NCBI RefSeq assembly: GCF_022606295.1 | Contig: NZ_JAHHZS010000005.1 | Location: 62,001 to 126,000 of the forward strand | Reading direction: 5' to 3' | DNA length: 64,000 nt | From: Arthrobacter bambusae | Lineage (GTDB): Bacteria; Actinomycetota; Actinomycetes; Actinomycetales; Micrococcaceae | Shown: positions 17,064 through 26,353 of the stretch, piece by piece | Layout: every line of letters starts with the position of its first letter | Numbering within the stretch: the first letter of the stretch is position 1 | Notes under the pieces: model-generated | Seen by the model: the letters and a program-made list of their open reading frames with translations, nothing else | Databases searched by the model: none | What the model was told of the DNA's origin: nothing | Program-made: the position numbers and the translations under genes

Positions 17064-17858
17064 CTAGGCCTGTGCTGCTGCGGCAGCAGCAATGGTGGCT
17101 GCGCCGGCGCCGGTGGCATAACGGTCGTAGCCTTCTTCTTCGAGGCGGTCGGCCAATTCAGGGCCGCCCTCTTCGACAACCTGGCCATCGACAAACACGT
17201 GGACGAAGTCCGGCTTGATGTAGCGCAGGATGCGGGTGTAGTGGGTGATGAGCAAAGTACCCATGTTGCCCGTGGCGTGGGCGCGGTTGACGCCCTCGGA
17301 GACGACCTTGAGCGCGTCGACGTCCAGGCCGGAGTCAGTCTCGTCAAGCACGGCGAACTTCGGCTTGAAGAGCTCGAGTTGGAGGATCTCCACGCGCTTC
17401 TTCTCGCCGCCGGAGAAGCCCTCGTTGACGTTGCGCTGTGCGAAGTCGGCGTCGATGCGCAGCTGCTGCATGGCCGCCTTGACGTCCTTGGTCCAGGTGC
17501 GGAGGGCAGGAGCTTCGCCGTCGATTGCGGTCTTGGCCGTGCGCAGGAAGTTGGTCATGGTGACGCCCGGAACCTCTACGGGGTACTGCATGGCCAGGAA
17601 GACGCCGGCACGGGCGCGCTGGTCAACGCTCATGGCCAGCACGTCTTCGCCGTCGAGCGTGATGGTGCCGCTCGTGACGTTGTAGCGCGGGTGGCCGGCG
17701 ATGGTGGAAGCCAAGGTGGACTTGCCCGAACCGTTGGGGCCCATGATCGCGTGGGTCTCACCGGTCTTGATGGTCAGGCTGACGCCCTTCAGGATCTCCT
17801 TGGTGCCCTGCTCCGTCTCGATGCTGACGTGCAGGTCCTTGATCTCAAGAGTAGACAT
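17064..17858 (-). CDS. sufC: Fe-S cluster assembly ATPase SufC
   Basis: 264-residue soluble ABC ATPase of the SufBCD scaffold. Walker A is GPNGSGKST near 39-47, the signature is FSGGEKKRVE near 148-157, and the Walker B/D-loop region AVLDETDSGLDVDAL has the SufC-specific form DETDSGLD. It forms the complex with SufB and SufD from the same operon. A 38-base gap separates it from the Rieske gene upstream; GAAAGAAAGAAGAGC precedes the ATG. Confidence 0.95.
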   Translation of the reverse strand: MSTLEIKDLHVSIETEQGTKEILKGVSLTIKTGETHAIMGPNGSGKSTLASTIAGHPRYNVTSGTITLDGEDVLAMSVDQRARAGVFLAMQYPVEVPGVTMTNFLRTAKTAIDGEAPALRTWTKDVKAAMQQLRIDADFAQRNVNEGFSGGEKKRVEILQLELFKPKFAVLDETDSGLDVDALKVVSEGVNRAHATGNMGTLLITHYTRILRYIKPDFVHVFVDGQVVEEGGPELADRLEEEGYDRYATGAGAATIAAAAAAQA

Positions 17859-17896
17859 GCTCTTCTTTCTTTCGTAAGTCTTTAGGCACTTGGCGC

Positions 17897-18253
17897 TCAG
17901 TAGTTCTGTACTGACGCGCCGTTCACAACGTTGGTCACGTCCACGTAGACGTCGTCACCGTCGAGGGTGACGGCGAAGACCGGGACGGGGTCATAGGCAG
18001 GGAGCTGCAAGGGCTGTCCGGTGCGGAGATCGAACTGGGAGCCATGGCCCCAGCATTCGATCGCGCAGCCTTCGATTTCACCCTCGGCGAGCGAAATGTC
18101 CGCATGCGAGCAGGTGTCGCCGATGGCGTGGATCTGTCCCATCGAATCCTTGACGATGGCTACGGGGTAGTCATCGATCAGGATGCGCAGCGCCTGCTTG
18201 ACCTGGATCTCGTTGGCGTTGCATACCAGTTCGCCTTGTGGCTGATCGCTCAT
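17897..18253 (-). CDS. Rieske-type [2Fe-2S] ferredoxin subunit-like protein
   Basis: 118-residue soluble Rieske protein. The two cluster-binding boxes are CSHADISLAEG near 48-58 (Cys-x-His) and CWGHGSQF near 68-75 (Cys-x2-His), as in ferredoxin subunits of aromatic dioxygenases. No oxygenase is nearby; it sits inside the suf operon between sufD and sufC, 26 bases after sufD. A role in electron supply or cluster handling during Fe-S assembly is inference from location. Confidence 0.9.
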   Translation of the reverse strand: MSDQPQGELVCNANEIQVKQALRILIDDYPVAIVKDSMGQIHAIGDTCSHADISLAEGEIEGCAIECWGHGSQFDLRTGQPLQLPAYDPVPVFAVTLDGDDVYVDVTNVVNGASVQNY

Positions 18254-18279
18254 AGTCTGTTTTCCCTGCTTGGCTTGTA

Positions 18280-19608
18280 TTAGTTGTCGCTCGCGGCGAG
18301 CTCGCGCTCAACAGCTTCGGTGAGGCGCTCTTCGAGCGCCGGTACCTTGATCTGCTGGATGATCTCGTTGAGGAAGCCACGGACCACCAGGCGGCGGGCA
18401 ACGTCTTCGGGGATGCCGCGTGCCATGAGGTAGAACAAGTGCTCGTCATCGAAGCGGCCGGTGGCGCTGGCGTGGCCGGCACCTTCGATCAGGCCGGTTT
18501 CGATCTCAAGGTTCGGAACCGAGTCGGCGCGTGCGCCATCCGTGAGGACCAGGTTGCGGTTGGCCTCGTAGGTATCCGTGCCTTCTGCTTCCTTGCGGAT
18601 CAGGACGTCGCCAACCCACACGGTGTGTGCGTTGCGGCCTTGCAGGGCGCCCTTGTACAGGACGTTGGACTTGCAGTTGGCCACGGCGTGGTCAACGAAC
18701 AGGCGCTGCTCGAGGTGCTGGCCCGCGTCGGCGAAGTACAAGCCGAACATCTCGGCTTCCGCGCCCGGCCCGGTGAAGCGCGTGGACGGAGTCATGCGGA
18801 CGACGTCGCCGCCGAGGCTCACCACGATGTGCTTGAACTTGGCGTCACGGCCCAGCTTGGCTTGCTGCGAAGAGGCGTGAACGGCGTCGTCGTTCCATTC
18901 CTGGAGCGAGATGACCGTCAGGTCCGCGCCGTCTTCGACAAGGATTTCGACGTTCTCAGAAACGATCGCGCTGCCCTGGTGGTCCAGGACGATCCGGGAC
19001 TTCGAGAAGCGGCCTGCCACGATCACGATGTGCTGGGCGGAAGCTTCAGTGGAGGTGCCGGTCAGCAGGACGGACACTTCGCCGTCGAGCTGGAGCTCGG
19101 CGGGCACCGTGATGACGGTGGCCTCGGCGAAGTTCTCCCAGGCATTGGCGGACACGCGGTCCTCCGGAATGGCCGCGGAGCCGATGCGGACGTCGTCCCG
19201 CCCCACGGTCTCGACGACGACGCCCTCAGGGGCGGTCACGGCGACGGACGGTGCCGAACCGGAGAGGACCTCGTTGTGAAGGCCGCGAAGCCGCTTGAGC
19301 GGGGTGAAACGCCAGTCTTCTTCCAACCCGGTGAGAGGCTTGAAGTCAGCCAGCTTGTACGAGGTCAGCCGACCTGCGCGCGAGCTGTCCGGAATTCCAA
19401 CGCCGCCGCCGTGGGAGTGGCTCTTGGCCGAGGCGCCTGCAAGCGGCCCCGCCGAAGGTGCCTGCTCCGACGTCTTTTCCGAGGTGGAAGACGTGTTGGT
19501 ACCGGTGTTGACCGGTGAGAGGTTCTCGCCCTCTTCGGTGAATCCGTCGATAAACGGCTTGGCCGATGGCGCGCCGATGCGGGCCTTTTCAGTAGTGATT
19601 TCAGTCAT
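18280..19608 (-). CDS. sufD: Fe-S cluster assembly protein SufD
   Basis: 442-residue SufB/SufD-family scaffold partner. The C-terminal half contains the beta-helix core with GLIEGAGHASATGRFDDEHL near residue 366 and YLMARGIPEDVARRLVVRG, the family signature. The first ~80 residues are a polar, low-complexity extension (serine, threonine and glycine rich) not expected in E. coli SufD. It starts 2 bases after sufB ends and binds SufB and SufC. Confidence 0.94.
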   Translation of the reverse strand: MTEITTEKARIGAPSAKPFIDGFTEEGENLSPVNTGTNTSSTSEKTSEQAPSAGPLAGASAKSHSHGGGVGIPDSSRAGRLTSYKLADFKPLTGLEEDWRFTPLKRLRGLHNEVLSGSAPSVAVTAPEGVVVETVGRDDVRIGSAAIPEDRVSANAWENFAEATVITVPAELQLDGEVSVLLTGTSTEASAQHIVIVAGRFSKSRIVLDHQGSAIVSENVEILVEDGADLTVISLQEWNDDAVHASSQQAKLGRDAKFKHIVVSLGGDVVRMTPSTRFTGPGAEAEMFGLYFADAGQHLEQRLFVDHAVANCKSNVLYKGALQGRNAHTVWVGDVLIRKEAEGTDTYEANRNLVLTDGARADSVPNLEIETGLIEGAGHASATGRFDDEHLFYLMARGIPEDVARRLVVRGFLNEIIQQIKVPALEERLTEAVERELAASDN

Positions 19609-19610
19609 TG

Positions 19611-21086
19611 CTAACCGACGGATCCTTCCATCTGCAGTTCAATCAGGCGGTTGAGTTCAAGGGCGTATTCCATTGGCAACTCACGGGCAATCGGCTCAAT
19701 GAAGCCTCGCACGATCATGGCCATGGCCTCGTCCTCGGGCATACCGCGAGACATCAGATAGAAGAGCTGCTCCTCACTGACTCGGGAAACGGTGGCCTCG
19801 TGGCCCATCACCACGTCATCCTCGCGGATGTCGATGTAGGGATAGGTGTCGGAACGGGAAATGGTGTCTACCAACAAGGCGTCGCAACGCACGGTGTTGG
19901 CGGAGTGCTTGGCTCCTTCGCGGACCTGGACCAGGCCTCGGTAGGCTGCACGACCGCCGCCGCGGGCCACGGACTTGGAAATGATGGAGCTCTTGGTGTT
20001 CGGCGCGATGTGGACCATCTTCGAGCCGGTGTCCTGGTGCTGGCCTTCGCCGGCGAAGGCGATGGACAGGGTCTCACCCTTGGCGTGCTCGCCGACGAGG
20101 TAGACGGCCGGGTACTTCATGGTCACCTTCGAGCCGATGTTGCCATCGATCCATTCCATGGTGGCGCCCTCTTCGCAGATGGCGCGCTTGGTGACGAGGT
20201 TGTACACGTTGGTGGACCAGTTCTGGATGGTCGTGTAACGGACGCGGGCGCCCTTCTTCACGATGATTTCCACCACAGCGGAGTGCAGGGAGTCCGACGT
20301 GTAGATCGGAGCGGTGCAGCCTTCGATGTAGTGGACGTAGGAGTCCTCGTCCGCGATGATCAGGGTGCGCTCGAACTGGCCCATGTTCTCGGTGTTGATG
20401 CGGAAGTAGGCCTGCAGCGGGATGTCCACGTGGACGCCCTTGGGGACGTACACGAAGGAACCGCCGGACCACACGGCCGTGTTCAGCGACGCGAACTTGT
20501 TGTCGCCCACCGGAATGATGGTGCCGAAGTACTCCTGGAAGATCTCCGGGTGCTCGCGGAGCGCGGTGTCCGTGTCCAGGAAGATAACGCCCTGCTTTTC
20601 CAGGTCCTCGCGGATCTGGTGGTACACAACCTCGGACTCGTACTGCGCGGCCACGCCGGACACGAGGCGGCTGCGCTCGGCTTCCGGGATGCCCAGCTTC
20701 TCGTAGGTGTTGCGGATGTCCTCGGGGAGGTCTTCCCACGTGGCAGCCTGCTTCTCGGTGGAGCGCACGAAGTACTTGATGTTGTCGAAGTCGATGCCCG
20801 AGAGGTCTGCACCCCAGGTAGGCATGGGCTTGCGGTCGAAGTACTTCAAGCCCTTCAGGCGCAGGTCCAGCATCCATTCCGGCTCGTTCTTCTTGGCCGA
20901 AATGTCGCGGACTACCTCTTCGTTGAGACCACGGCGTGCGTTGGCGCCGACGTCGTTCTTGTCAGCCCATCCGTACTCGTAGGTGCCAATACCGTGCAGC
21001 TCGGGATTCTTCTCCAGAATCTCCGAGATCACAGCACCGTCAGCTAGCGCTTTCTCTGCTGTTCCTTCAGCTAATTGACCCGTCAT
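19611..21086 (-). CDS. sufB: Fe-S cluster assembly scaffold SufB
   Basis: 491-residue scaffold on which Fe-S clusters are built. Typical SufB stretches are [27 protein letters not shown], the glutamate/cysteine region [13 protein letters not shown] and the C-terminal [19 protein letters not shown]. No intein is present, unlike M. tuberculosis SufB: the length is the normal mini-form. ATG 21086 is chosen over GTG 21089 because AGAAAGG lies a suitable distance upstream. It starts 11 bases after sufR. Confidence 0.95.
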   Translation of the reverse strand: MTGQLAEGTAEKALADGAVISEILEKNPELHGIGTYEYGWADKNDVGANARRGLNEEVVRDISAKKNEPEWMLDLRLKGLKYFDRKPMPTWGADLSGIDFDNIKYFVRSTEKQAATWEDLPEDIRNTYEKLGIPEAERSRLVSGVAAQYESEVVYHQIREDLEKQGVIFLDTDTALREHPEIFQEYFGTIIPVGDNKFASLNTAVWSGGSFVYVPKGVHVDIPLQAYFRINTENMGQFERTLIIADEDSYVHYIEGCTAPIYTSDSLHSAVVEIIVKKGARVRYTTIQNWSTNVYNLVTKRAICEEGATMEWIDGNIGSKVTMKYPAVYLVGEHAKGETLSIAFAGEGQHQDTGSKMVHIAPNTKSSIISKSVARGGGRAAYRGLVQVREGAKHSANTVRCDALLVDTISRSDTYPYIDIREDDVVMGHEATVSRVSEEQLFYLMSRGMPEDEAMAMIVRGFIEPIARELPMEYALELNRLIELQMEGSVG

Positions 21087-21097
21087 CACGGCCTTTC

Positions 21098-21907
21098 TTA
21101 CTGATTGTTGGATTCGACATGGGGCGCGGCCGGCAGCTTCGGAAACCCGAGGGCCTCCTTGGCGGCCGGCCTGCCGGTAGGAATGTGGGTGGTGCAGACG
21201 TGTCCGCCCTGCGCGAGGGTGGAAAGCCTGCGGACATCGACGCCGACCAAACGGGAAAACAGTTCGGTCTCAGTGTCGCAAAAAACTGGAAATTCCGCGG
21301 CGAGCTGCTGGATGGGGCAATGGCCCTGGCAGAGCTGCACGCTTGAAAGGGATGCGGGCAGGGGCGCCTTGGTCTCAATCGACGCTGCCGATGCGACATA
21401 CCCGTCACGGCTCAGCGCCTTGGACAGCGCCACAGCCCTGGCGGCGATGTCGGAACCCGCGCGGTCGACTTCGGGTGCGTAGCGCGCCTCCATCTCGGCA
21501 AAGCGCTCCACCGCATAGTCCCTGACGGCTTCTTCGCCTGCGAGGTCCCTCAGCCGCCGCAAGGCGGAACTCGCGATGTTCAGGTAGTCATCGCCGAGCT
21601 TCGATTGCCCCTGGGAGCTGAGGACATAGCGCCGGGCCGGCCGGCCCGCGCCGGCACCCGCCTTCGCGACGCGCTTTACCTCTATGACACCGGCACGCTG
21701 CAGGTGATCCAGATGCCGGCGGACAGCGGCAGGGGTGAACCCGAGCATGTCGCCGAGTTCAGCCGCACTGACGGGGCCATGCTCCAACACCGCGTTGAGA
21801 ACGCGGTTCCGGGTGCGGTCTTCTGCATCAGCGACGCCAACGGCAGTGCCACCGGGCACGGGTATGACCGCGCTATGCCCTGCGGGCACGGAAACAGAAC
21901 TCCTCAT
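21098..21907 (-). CDS. sufR: SufR family Fe-S-binding transcriptional regulator
   Basis: 269-residue repressor of the suf operon. An ArsR/DeoR-like winged helix occupies residues ~30-85 ([20 protein letters not shown] is the recognition region). The C-terminal half has the cluster-ligand pattern CQGHCPIQQ, then Cys in FPVFCDTE and Cys in GGHVCTTH, i.e. CxxxC-x13-C plus a fourth Cys, as known for SufR. It heads the operon sufR-sufB-sufD-Rieske-sufC-sufT and probably represses it when holding a cluster. ATG 21907 is used; GTG 21916 is in frame. Confidence 0.93.
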   Translation of the reverse strand: MRSSVSVPAGHSAVIPVPGGTAVGVADAEDRTRNRVLNAVLEHGPVSAAELGDMLGFTPAAVRRHLDHLQRAGVIEVKRVAKAGAGAGRPARRYVLSSQGQSKLGDDYLNIASSALRRLRDLAGEEAVRDYAVERFAEMEARYAPEVDRAGSDIAARAVALSKALSRDGYVASAASIETKAPLPASLSSVQLCQGHCPIQQLAAEFPVFCDTETELFSRLVGVDVRRLSTLAQGGHVCTTHIPTGRPAAKEALGFPKLPAAPHVESNNQ

Positions 21908-21914
21908 GGAATAC

Positions 21915-21960
21915 ACAACACAATCATGTCGTAATTTAGTCCGCGCATCCAGTAAGGCAA
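21915..21960 (-). promoter_or_regulatory. suf operon promoter with candidate SufR operator
   Basis: TTGCCT (21960-21955) and TAAATT (21938-21933) are spaced by 16 bases. Directly downstream lies the imperfect inverted repeat ACGACA-N6-TGTTGT (21932-21915), covering the predicted transcript start, where a repressor would block transcription. The promoter is read from sequence; assignment to SufR is inference. Confidence 0.55.
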
Positions 21961-22005
21961 GGCTGGCCTGCGGCGGCTTGCCCTCCGCAGGCCTACTACT
22001 TCACG

Positions 22006-22011
22006 TAGAAT
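22006..22011 (+). promoter_or_regulatory. -10 box of leaderless ABC ATPase transcript
   Basis: TAGAAT ends 6 bases before GTG 22018, which would be the first transcribed codon. Confidence 0.5.
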
Positions 22012-22017
22012 ACTTTG

Positions 22018-22983
22018 GTGCGATCCCCCGAATCCCCTGTCCTCACCATTGACGGACTCATCAAGGACGTTGGCCCGCTGGCTTCCCTTGACGGCAAAAT
22101 GCTGCGGGTAGTCAGCGGCCTCTCAATGTTCGCAGAACGCGGCCAGATCACCGCCTTGCTGGGTGCCAACGGCGCCGGCAAGACGACAACGCTCGAATGT
22201 GCCCAAGGCCTCCAGAAACGTACGGGCGGCCGCATCGGACTCCTCGGCGAAGATCCCGACACCGCCGGCGCAGACCTCCGTTCACGCGTCGGCGTCATGC
22301 TGCAGGACGGCGGCCTCCCGCCGTCGGCACGTCCCATCCCCCTGCTTCGGCACATTGCGGGCATGTACCGGAATCCGCTTCCGCTGGACGGACTCGTCGA
22401 GCGCTTGGGCATCGATACCTTCAGCCGCACCGGCGTCCGCCGCTTGTCCGGCGGCCAAAAGCAGCGGCTCTCGCTTGCGGCTGCCCTGATCGGCAATCCC
22501 GAAGTCCTGTTCCTGGACGAGCCCAGCGCTGGACTCGATCCCCAGTCCCGCCAAATCGTCTTCGAGCTCATCGCCGAACTGCGGGATGCCGGCATGGGTA
22601 TCATCCTGACCACGCACCTCATGGACGATGCGCAAAGGCTTGCGGACTATGTTTACATCATCGACGCCGGCCACAACGTCGCAGAGGGCACCGTCGCCGA
22701 CTTGTTGAGCCACGGCCATGAGGCCATGGACGGGGTGACTGAACGCACACTGTTCTTCGACGCCCCGGCCGGCCTCGATATTGCCGCGGCCATCGGCCAC
22801 GAACTGACCGTCACCGAAAGCCGGGCAGGCAGCTACGCAATTGCGGGCACCTTGACGCCGCAGCATCTGGCGAAGCTGACGGCCTGGTGGGCAGAGCAGG
22901 GCATCATGCCGGCGTCCCTCCGCTTGGAGGCGCGCAGCTTGGAAGACGTTTTCCTGGACATTTCCGGAAGGGATATCCGATGA
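22018..22983 (+). CDS. ABC-2 type transporter ATP-binding protein
   Basis: 321-residue ATPase of an ABC-2 transporter. Walker A GANGAGKTT near 49-57, signature LSGGQKQ near 141-147, Walker B VLFLDEPS near 161-168, switch histidine in LTTHLMDDA. The C-terminal ~100 residues are the extra regulatory domain of this subfamily. GTG 22018 is preferred over TTG 22015 from the -10 spacing. It overlaps the permease as ATGA and is divergent from sufR. In M. tuberculosis a similar ABC pair lies between ctaA and sufR; the substrate is unknown. Confidence 0.9.
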   Translation: MRSPESPVLTIDGLIKDVGPLASLDGKMLRVVSGLSMFAERGQITALLGANGAGKTTTLECAQGLQKRTGGRIGLLGEDPDTAGADLRSRVGVMLQDGGLPPSARPIPLLRHIAGMYRNPLPLDGLVERLGIDTFSRTGVRRLSGGQKQRLSLAAALIGNPEVLFLDEPSAGLDPQSRQIVFELIAELRDAGMGIILTTHLMDDAQRLADYVYIIDAGHNVAEGTVADLLSHGHEAMDGVTERTLFFDAPAGLDIAAAIGHELTVTESRAGSYAIAGTLTPQHLAKLTAWWAEQGIMPASLRLEARSLEDVFLDISGRDIR

Positions 22984-23756
22984 CCAGCACAATCCCTTTG
23001 CGCAGCACACACCACGCCGGACCGGCGACCTTGATGCGCAGGATCCTCCTGCAGGGCCGCTACGAGACCCTGACCATGATCAGGAACGGCGAGCAGCTGA
23101 TCCTCGCGGTGATCATGCCCTTGCTGGCCCTGGTGGGACTCACCGTGACGCCACTGCTCGACGGCTTGGGCGCCAGCAGGGTGGACATCGCGACGCCGGG
23201 TGTCCTCGCCCTGTGTGCCATGTCCACGGCATTCACGGGCCAGGGCATCGCCACCGGCTTCGACCGCCGCTACGGCGTGCTCCGCTTCCTCTCGACCACC
23301 CCCCTGGGCCGGACCGGACTCATTGCCGGCAAGATCATCGCCGTCTTGGCAGTCCTGGTCCTCCAGATCCTGGTGATCGGCGCCGTCGCCGCGTTGCTCG
23401 GCTGGCATCCACGGCCCGAAGGTTGGCTTCCGGGCCTCGGCCTCTTGGTTCTCGGCGCTGCCGCCTTCACTGCGCTCGGGCTCCTGGTCGCCGGCACCGT
23501 CCGGCCTGAGGCAACCCTCGCCATCACGAACCTGCTCTGGATCCTGCTGGGCGCCCTCGGCGGAATCGTGGTTCCTGCCGAGCGTCTGCCGGACCTGGCG
23601 CAGAGCATTGTGCATTTCCTGCCTTCAGGAGCCTTGGGGCAGTCCCTCAGGGATGCTTTCCTCCATGGCAGCGTCTCCCTTCCGTATGTTCTTGTGCTGC
23701 TGCTGTGGACCGTCGTTCCTGGCATGGCCGCCGTCCGCTGGTTCAAATGGAATTGA
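22980..23756 (+). CDS. ABC-2 type transporter permease
   Basis: 258-residue membrane protein with about six hydrophobic segments, partner of the upstream ATPase. After a cytoplasmic N-terminus the first segment is near 39-58; the central region GVLRFLSTTPLGRTGLIAGK (residues ~101-120) is the amphipathic coupling stretch typical of ABC-2 permeases. ATG 22980 overlaps the ATPase stop. Location next to ctaA suggests a link with heme or cytochrome oxidase biogenesis, which is inference. Confidence 0.88.
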   Translation: MTSTIPLRSTHHAGPATLMRRILLQGRYETLTMIRNGEQLILAVIMPLLALVGLTVTPLLDGLGASRVDIATPGVLALCAMSTAFTGQGIATGFDRRYGVLRFLSTTPLGRTGLIAGKIIAVLAVLVLQILVIGAVAALLGWHPRPEGWLPGLGLLVLGAAAFTALGLLVAGTVRPEATLAITNLLWILLGALGGIVVPAERLPDLAQSIVHFLPSGALGQSLRDAFLHGSVSLPYVLVLLLWTVVPGMAAVRWFKWN

Positions 23757-23815
23757 GTGTCCCGCAGTGGAACCGAACCGTCAGCATGAATTGAGTACCG
23801 AGAATTGAGAACACT

Positions 23816-24760
23816 GTGAGCACGGCTTCCCGCCTCCCGAAGTCCATCCAGCAGCTGGCCGACAAGCTGCCCACGGAAGTCAACAGCACGATCCGCAGGC
23901 TGGCGATGTTGTCCCTGATCGGCCAGGTGGTCCTGGTGGTCACCGGGGGCGCGGTCCGGCTGACATCTTCAGGGCTCGGCTGCCCCACATGGCCTCGTTG
24001 CACCAGCGGATCCTTGGTGAATACGCCGGAGATGGGCATCCACGGCTTCATTGAATTCGGCAACCGGATGCTGACGTTCGCATTGGCCGCCGTCGCGGTC
24101 CTGATGCTTGTGTATTTGTGGAACCTCCGCAAGGAACGCCGCGACTTGTTCCTGCTGGCCGTGGGCCTGCTGGCCAGCATTCCGGCACAGGCCATCATCG
24201 GCGGCATCACCGTGCTGTCCAACCTGAACCCCTGGGTTGTCGGACTGCACTTCCTGGTTTCCATGGCCCTGGTTGTCTTTTCCACCCTGCTGGTCAACCG
24301 CGCCTATGGCCGGACCGGGCGGTTCATGAAGCGGCCGTTGGCAGCGATTCCAGGAGCCATGAGCCCAGTCATGACCGCCGTCGCGTTCTTCTCGGCGGTT
24401 GCGGTGTGCTTGGGAGTCGTCGTGACCGGTGCCGGACCGCACGCCGGGGACGCGAACGCGCCGCGGAACGACCTCGACTGGGACCTCGTCTCGCACATCC
24501 ACGCAGTGCCGGCGTACCTCATCACGGCGGGTGCCGTCTTCGCTGTCTACTTCGTCCTGCGCAAGGGAGTCACCGGCCTGTTCCGCACAGCTGCGCTGCT
24601 GCTGCTCGCCGTGACGGTCCTGCAGGCGGTCATCGGCTTCACCCAGTACTACAACGGCATTCCCGCACTCCTCGTGGGAATTCACATGCTGGGTGCCGCC
24701 CTGCTCATGGGCGCCGCCACGAACGCGGCGGATGTGGCACGGTTCAGCCCGAAGCTCTAG
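23816..24760 (+). CDS. ctaA: Heme A synthase (CtaA/COX15)
   Basis: 314-residue membrane enzyme converting heme O to heme A for cytochrome aa3 oxidase. About eight helices are visible in two halves. Conserved stretches are GGAVRLTSSGLGCPTWPRC near 45-63, the heme-ligand histidines in MGIHGFIEFGNR near 73 and VSHIHAVPAYL near 224, and GIHMLGAALLMG near 294. It begins with GTG, 59 bases after the ABC permease, and ends at a bidirectional terminator shared with ctaB. Confidence 0.93.
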   Translation: MSTASRLPKSIQQLADKLPTEVNSTIRRLAMLSLIGQVVLVVTGGAVRLTSSGLGCPTWPRCTSGSLVNTPEMGIHGFIEFGNRMLTFALAAVAVLMLVYLWNLRKERRDLFLLAVGLLASIPAQAIIGGITVLSNLNPWVVGLHFLVSMALVVFSTLLVNRAYGRTGRFMKRPLAAIPGAMSPVMTAVAFFSAVAVCLGVVVTGAGPHAGDANAPRNDLDWDLVSHIHAVPAYLITAGAVFAVYFVLRKGVTGLFRTAALLLLAVTVLQAVIGFTQYYNGIPALLVGIHMLGAALLMGAATNAADVARFSPKL

Positions 24761-24796
24761 CACCTGGCGGCTGATGGCCTCTGCGCAAGCCAAAGC

Positions 24797-24838
24797 AAAG
24801 ACCCTCGCTCACGTCATGCGACGTGAGCGAGGGTCTTT
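24797..24838. terminator. Bidirectional terminator between ctaA and ctaB
   Basis: A 19-bp perfect stem begins AAAGACCCTCGC and ends GCGAGGGTCTTT with a 4-base loop; CGTTTT follows on the plus strand. It sits 36 bases after the ctaA stop and 79 bases beyond the ctaB stop. Confidence 0.9.
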
Positions 24839-24917
24839 CGTTTTACCGCTACAGGTGAGCGGGCGTGTGGGAAAACGGCCCTGAAGGTGGGCGGGCGTCC
24901 TGCGGGGACGGGGAACG

Positions 24918-25880
24918 TCAGCCGCCGATGATCGGGGAACCGATGAACGGGTCCACCGCGAGGGCGATGAAGAGAAGCGTCAGGTAGCTGATGGAACCGT
25001 GGAAGACCTTCATGGCTCCCTTGTTGGAAACGTCGCCGCCTTGTGCCCGGTTGTAGAGGGCATGGGATTCATACAGGAACCAGGCGCCCGCGAGGACGGC
25101 GGCGATGGTGTAGACCCAGCCCGCGCGGCCAACCGGCACCAAAAGCAGCGAGCACACCACCATGGCCCAGGCGTACAGGACCACCTGGACGGAAACCACC
25201 TTGGCGCCGGCGATGGCGCCCAGCATGGGGACGTTGGCGTTGCGGTAGTCCTCGCCGTAGCGCATGGACAACGGCCAGTAGTGCGGAGGCGTCCACAGGA
25301 AGATCACCATGAAGAGCACGACGGCGGGCCACTCGACGGTGTTGGTCACCGCGGCCCAGGCGATCAGCACCGGGAAGCAGCCGGCCGCGCCGCCCCACAC
25401 GATGTTCTGTGCCGTGCGGCGCTTGAGAATCATCGTGTAGATGACAACGTAGAAAACAATTGCACCGAGGCCCAGCCAAGCGGACAGCGGGTTGGCCCCG
25501 AACCACAGGATGGCGATGGACGCGGCCCCAAGGATCCACGCGAAGACGAGAGCTTCGCGTGGGGTGACTTCCCCGGTCACAAGGGGACGCTTTTCGGTCC
25601 GGTGCATCAACTTGTCGATATCGCGGTCGATGTAGCAATTGAAGACCCCTGCGCTGCCGGCGGCAAAGGCGCCGCCCACCAACGTAGCCAGAATCAACCC
25701 GATGGACGGGAAGCCCCGTTGGGCGAAGATCATCGTGGGCAAGGTGCTGACCAGCAGCAACTCGATCACGCGGGGTTTGGTCAGTGCCAGATACGCCTTG
25801 AACTTACGGGACATTCCGCCCTTCCCCACAGCCGGGGAAGCGTTGAGGGGCGTATCTGTTGTGCTCACGTTGGCAGTCAC
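24918..25880 (-). CDS. ctaB: Heme O synthase (protoheme IX farnesyltransferase)
   Basis: 320-residue UbiA-family membrane prenyltransferase that adds a farnesyl group to heme B, giving heme O for CtaA. The first aspartate motif is [19 protein letters not shown] near 93-111, and the second region includes [19 protein letters not shown] near 210. Eight to nine hydrophobic helices. GTG 25880 is chosen; GTG 25868 is an alternative, and the frame is open further upstream without good start sites. It is divergent from tkt across a long intergenic region. Confidence 0.93.
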   Translation of the reverse strand: MTANVSTTDTPLNASPAVGKGGMSRKFKAYLALTKPRVIELLLVSTLPTMIFAQRGFPSIGLILATLVGGAFAAGSAGVFNCYIDRDIDKLMHRTEKRPLVTGEVTPREALVFAWILGAASIAILWFGANPLSAWLGLGAIVFYVVIYTMILKRRTAQNIVWGGAAGCFPVLIAWAAVTNTVEWPAVVLFMVIFLWTPPHYWPLSMRYGEDYRNANVPMLGAIAGAKVVSVQVVLYAWAMVVCSLLLVPVGRAGWVYTIAAVLAGAWFLYESHALYNRAQGGDVSNKGAMKVFHGSISYLTLLFIALAVDPFIGSPIIGG

Positions 25881-26353
25881 TCTGTTCTTTGCTCTGGTGT
25901 TCTCGCAGCGGCGGCGCCTGTTCATCCTGGCACCTCCGAATCCGGGGCACGGGGTGAAGCGTGCATTCGATCCATGCATGCAATCGATGGCGCACGCGCC
26001 GCTGGTGGCCTCCAGATATCATACCGTGGCCTGTCCGACGCCACGGCACCGGCGAACCTTCCGTTATTTCCGAAAGTTCACCGGCGCTTTGCCGTCGAGG
26101 TGATTCATAAAACGGAATATGCGTCCATTTTTTGGGATTCCCACCATTTGGGGCCGCGAACCGGGCTAAGCTGTCTGCAGATCAGCTCACGCAGGTTTCC
26201 GAGAAAGCGTATTCTCAGATTTGCATGTCTGGATGATAGATCAACGTTTCAATGGTGAACGGCTGGTAGACACTTCGCAGCGGGCGCCATCCTGTGCCCG
26301 AGGCTTGCCATGTGCCGCCACCAGCCGTCAGCACAGAGAGGGGCTCGGTTTAC
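25881..26353. other. 473-base divergent intergenic region between ctaB and tkt
   Basis: No gene is supported here. Visible details: a self-complementary TGCATGCA around 25975 within a partly palindromic stretch; two CACCGGCG copies about 30 bases apart near 26055-26095; TAAGCT at 26167-26172, which resembles -10 boxes in this genome but has no good -35; and a small hairpin GAGAA/TTCTC at 26201-26216. If TAAGCT is the tkt -10 box, the leader is about 175 bases. The region probably holds both promoters and regulatory sites. Confidence 0.4.
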
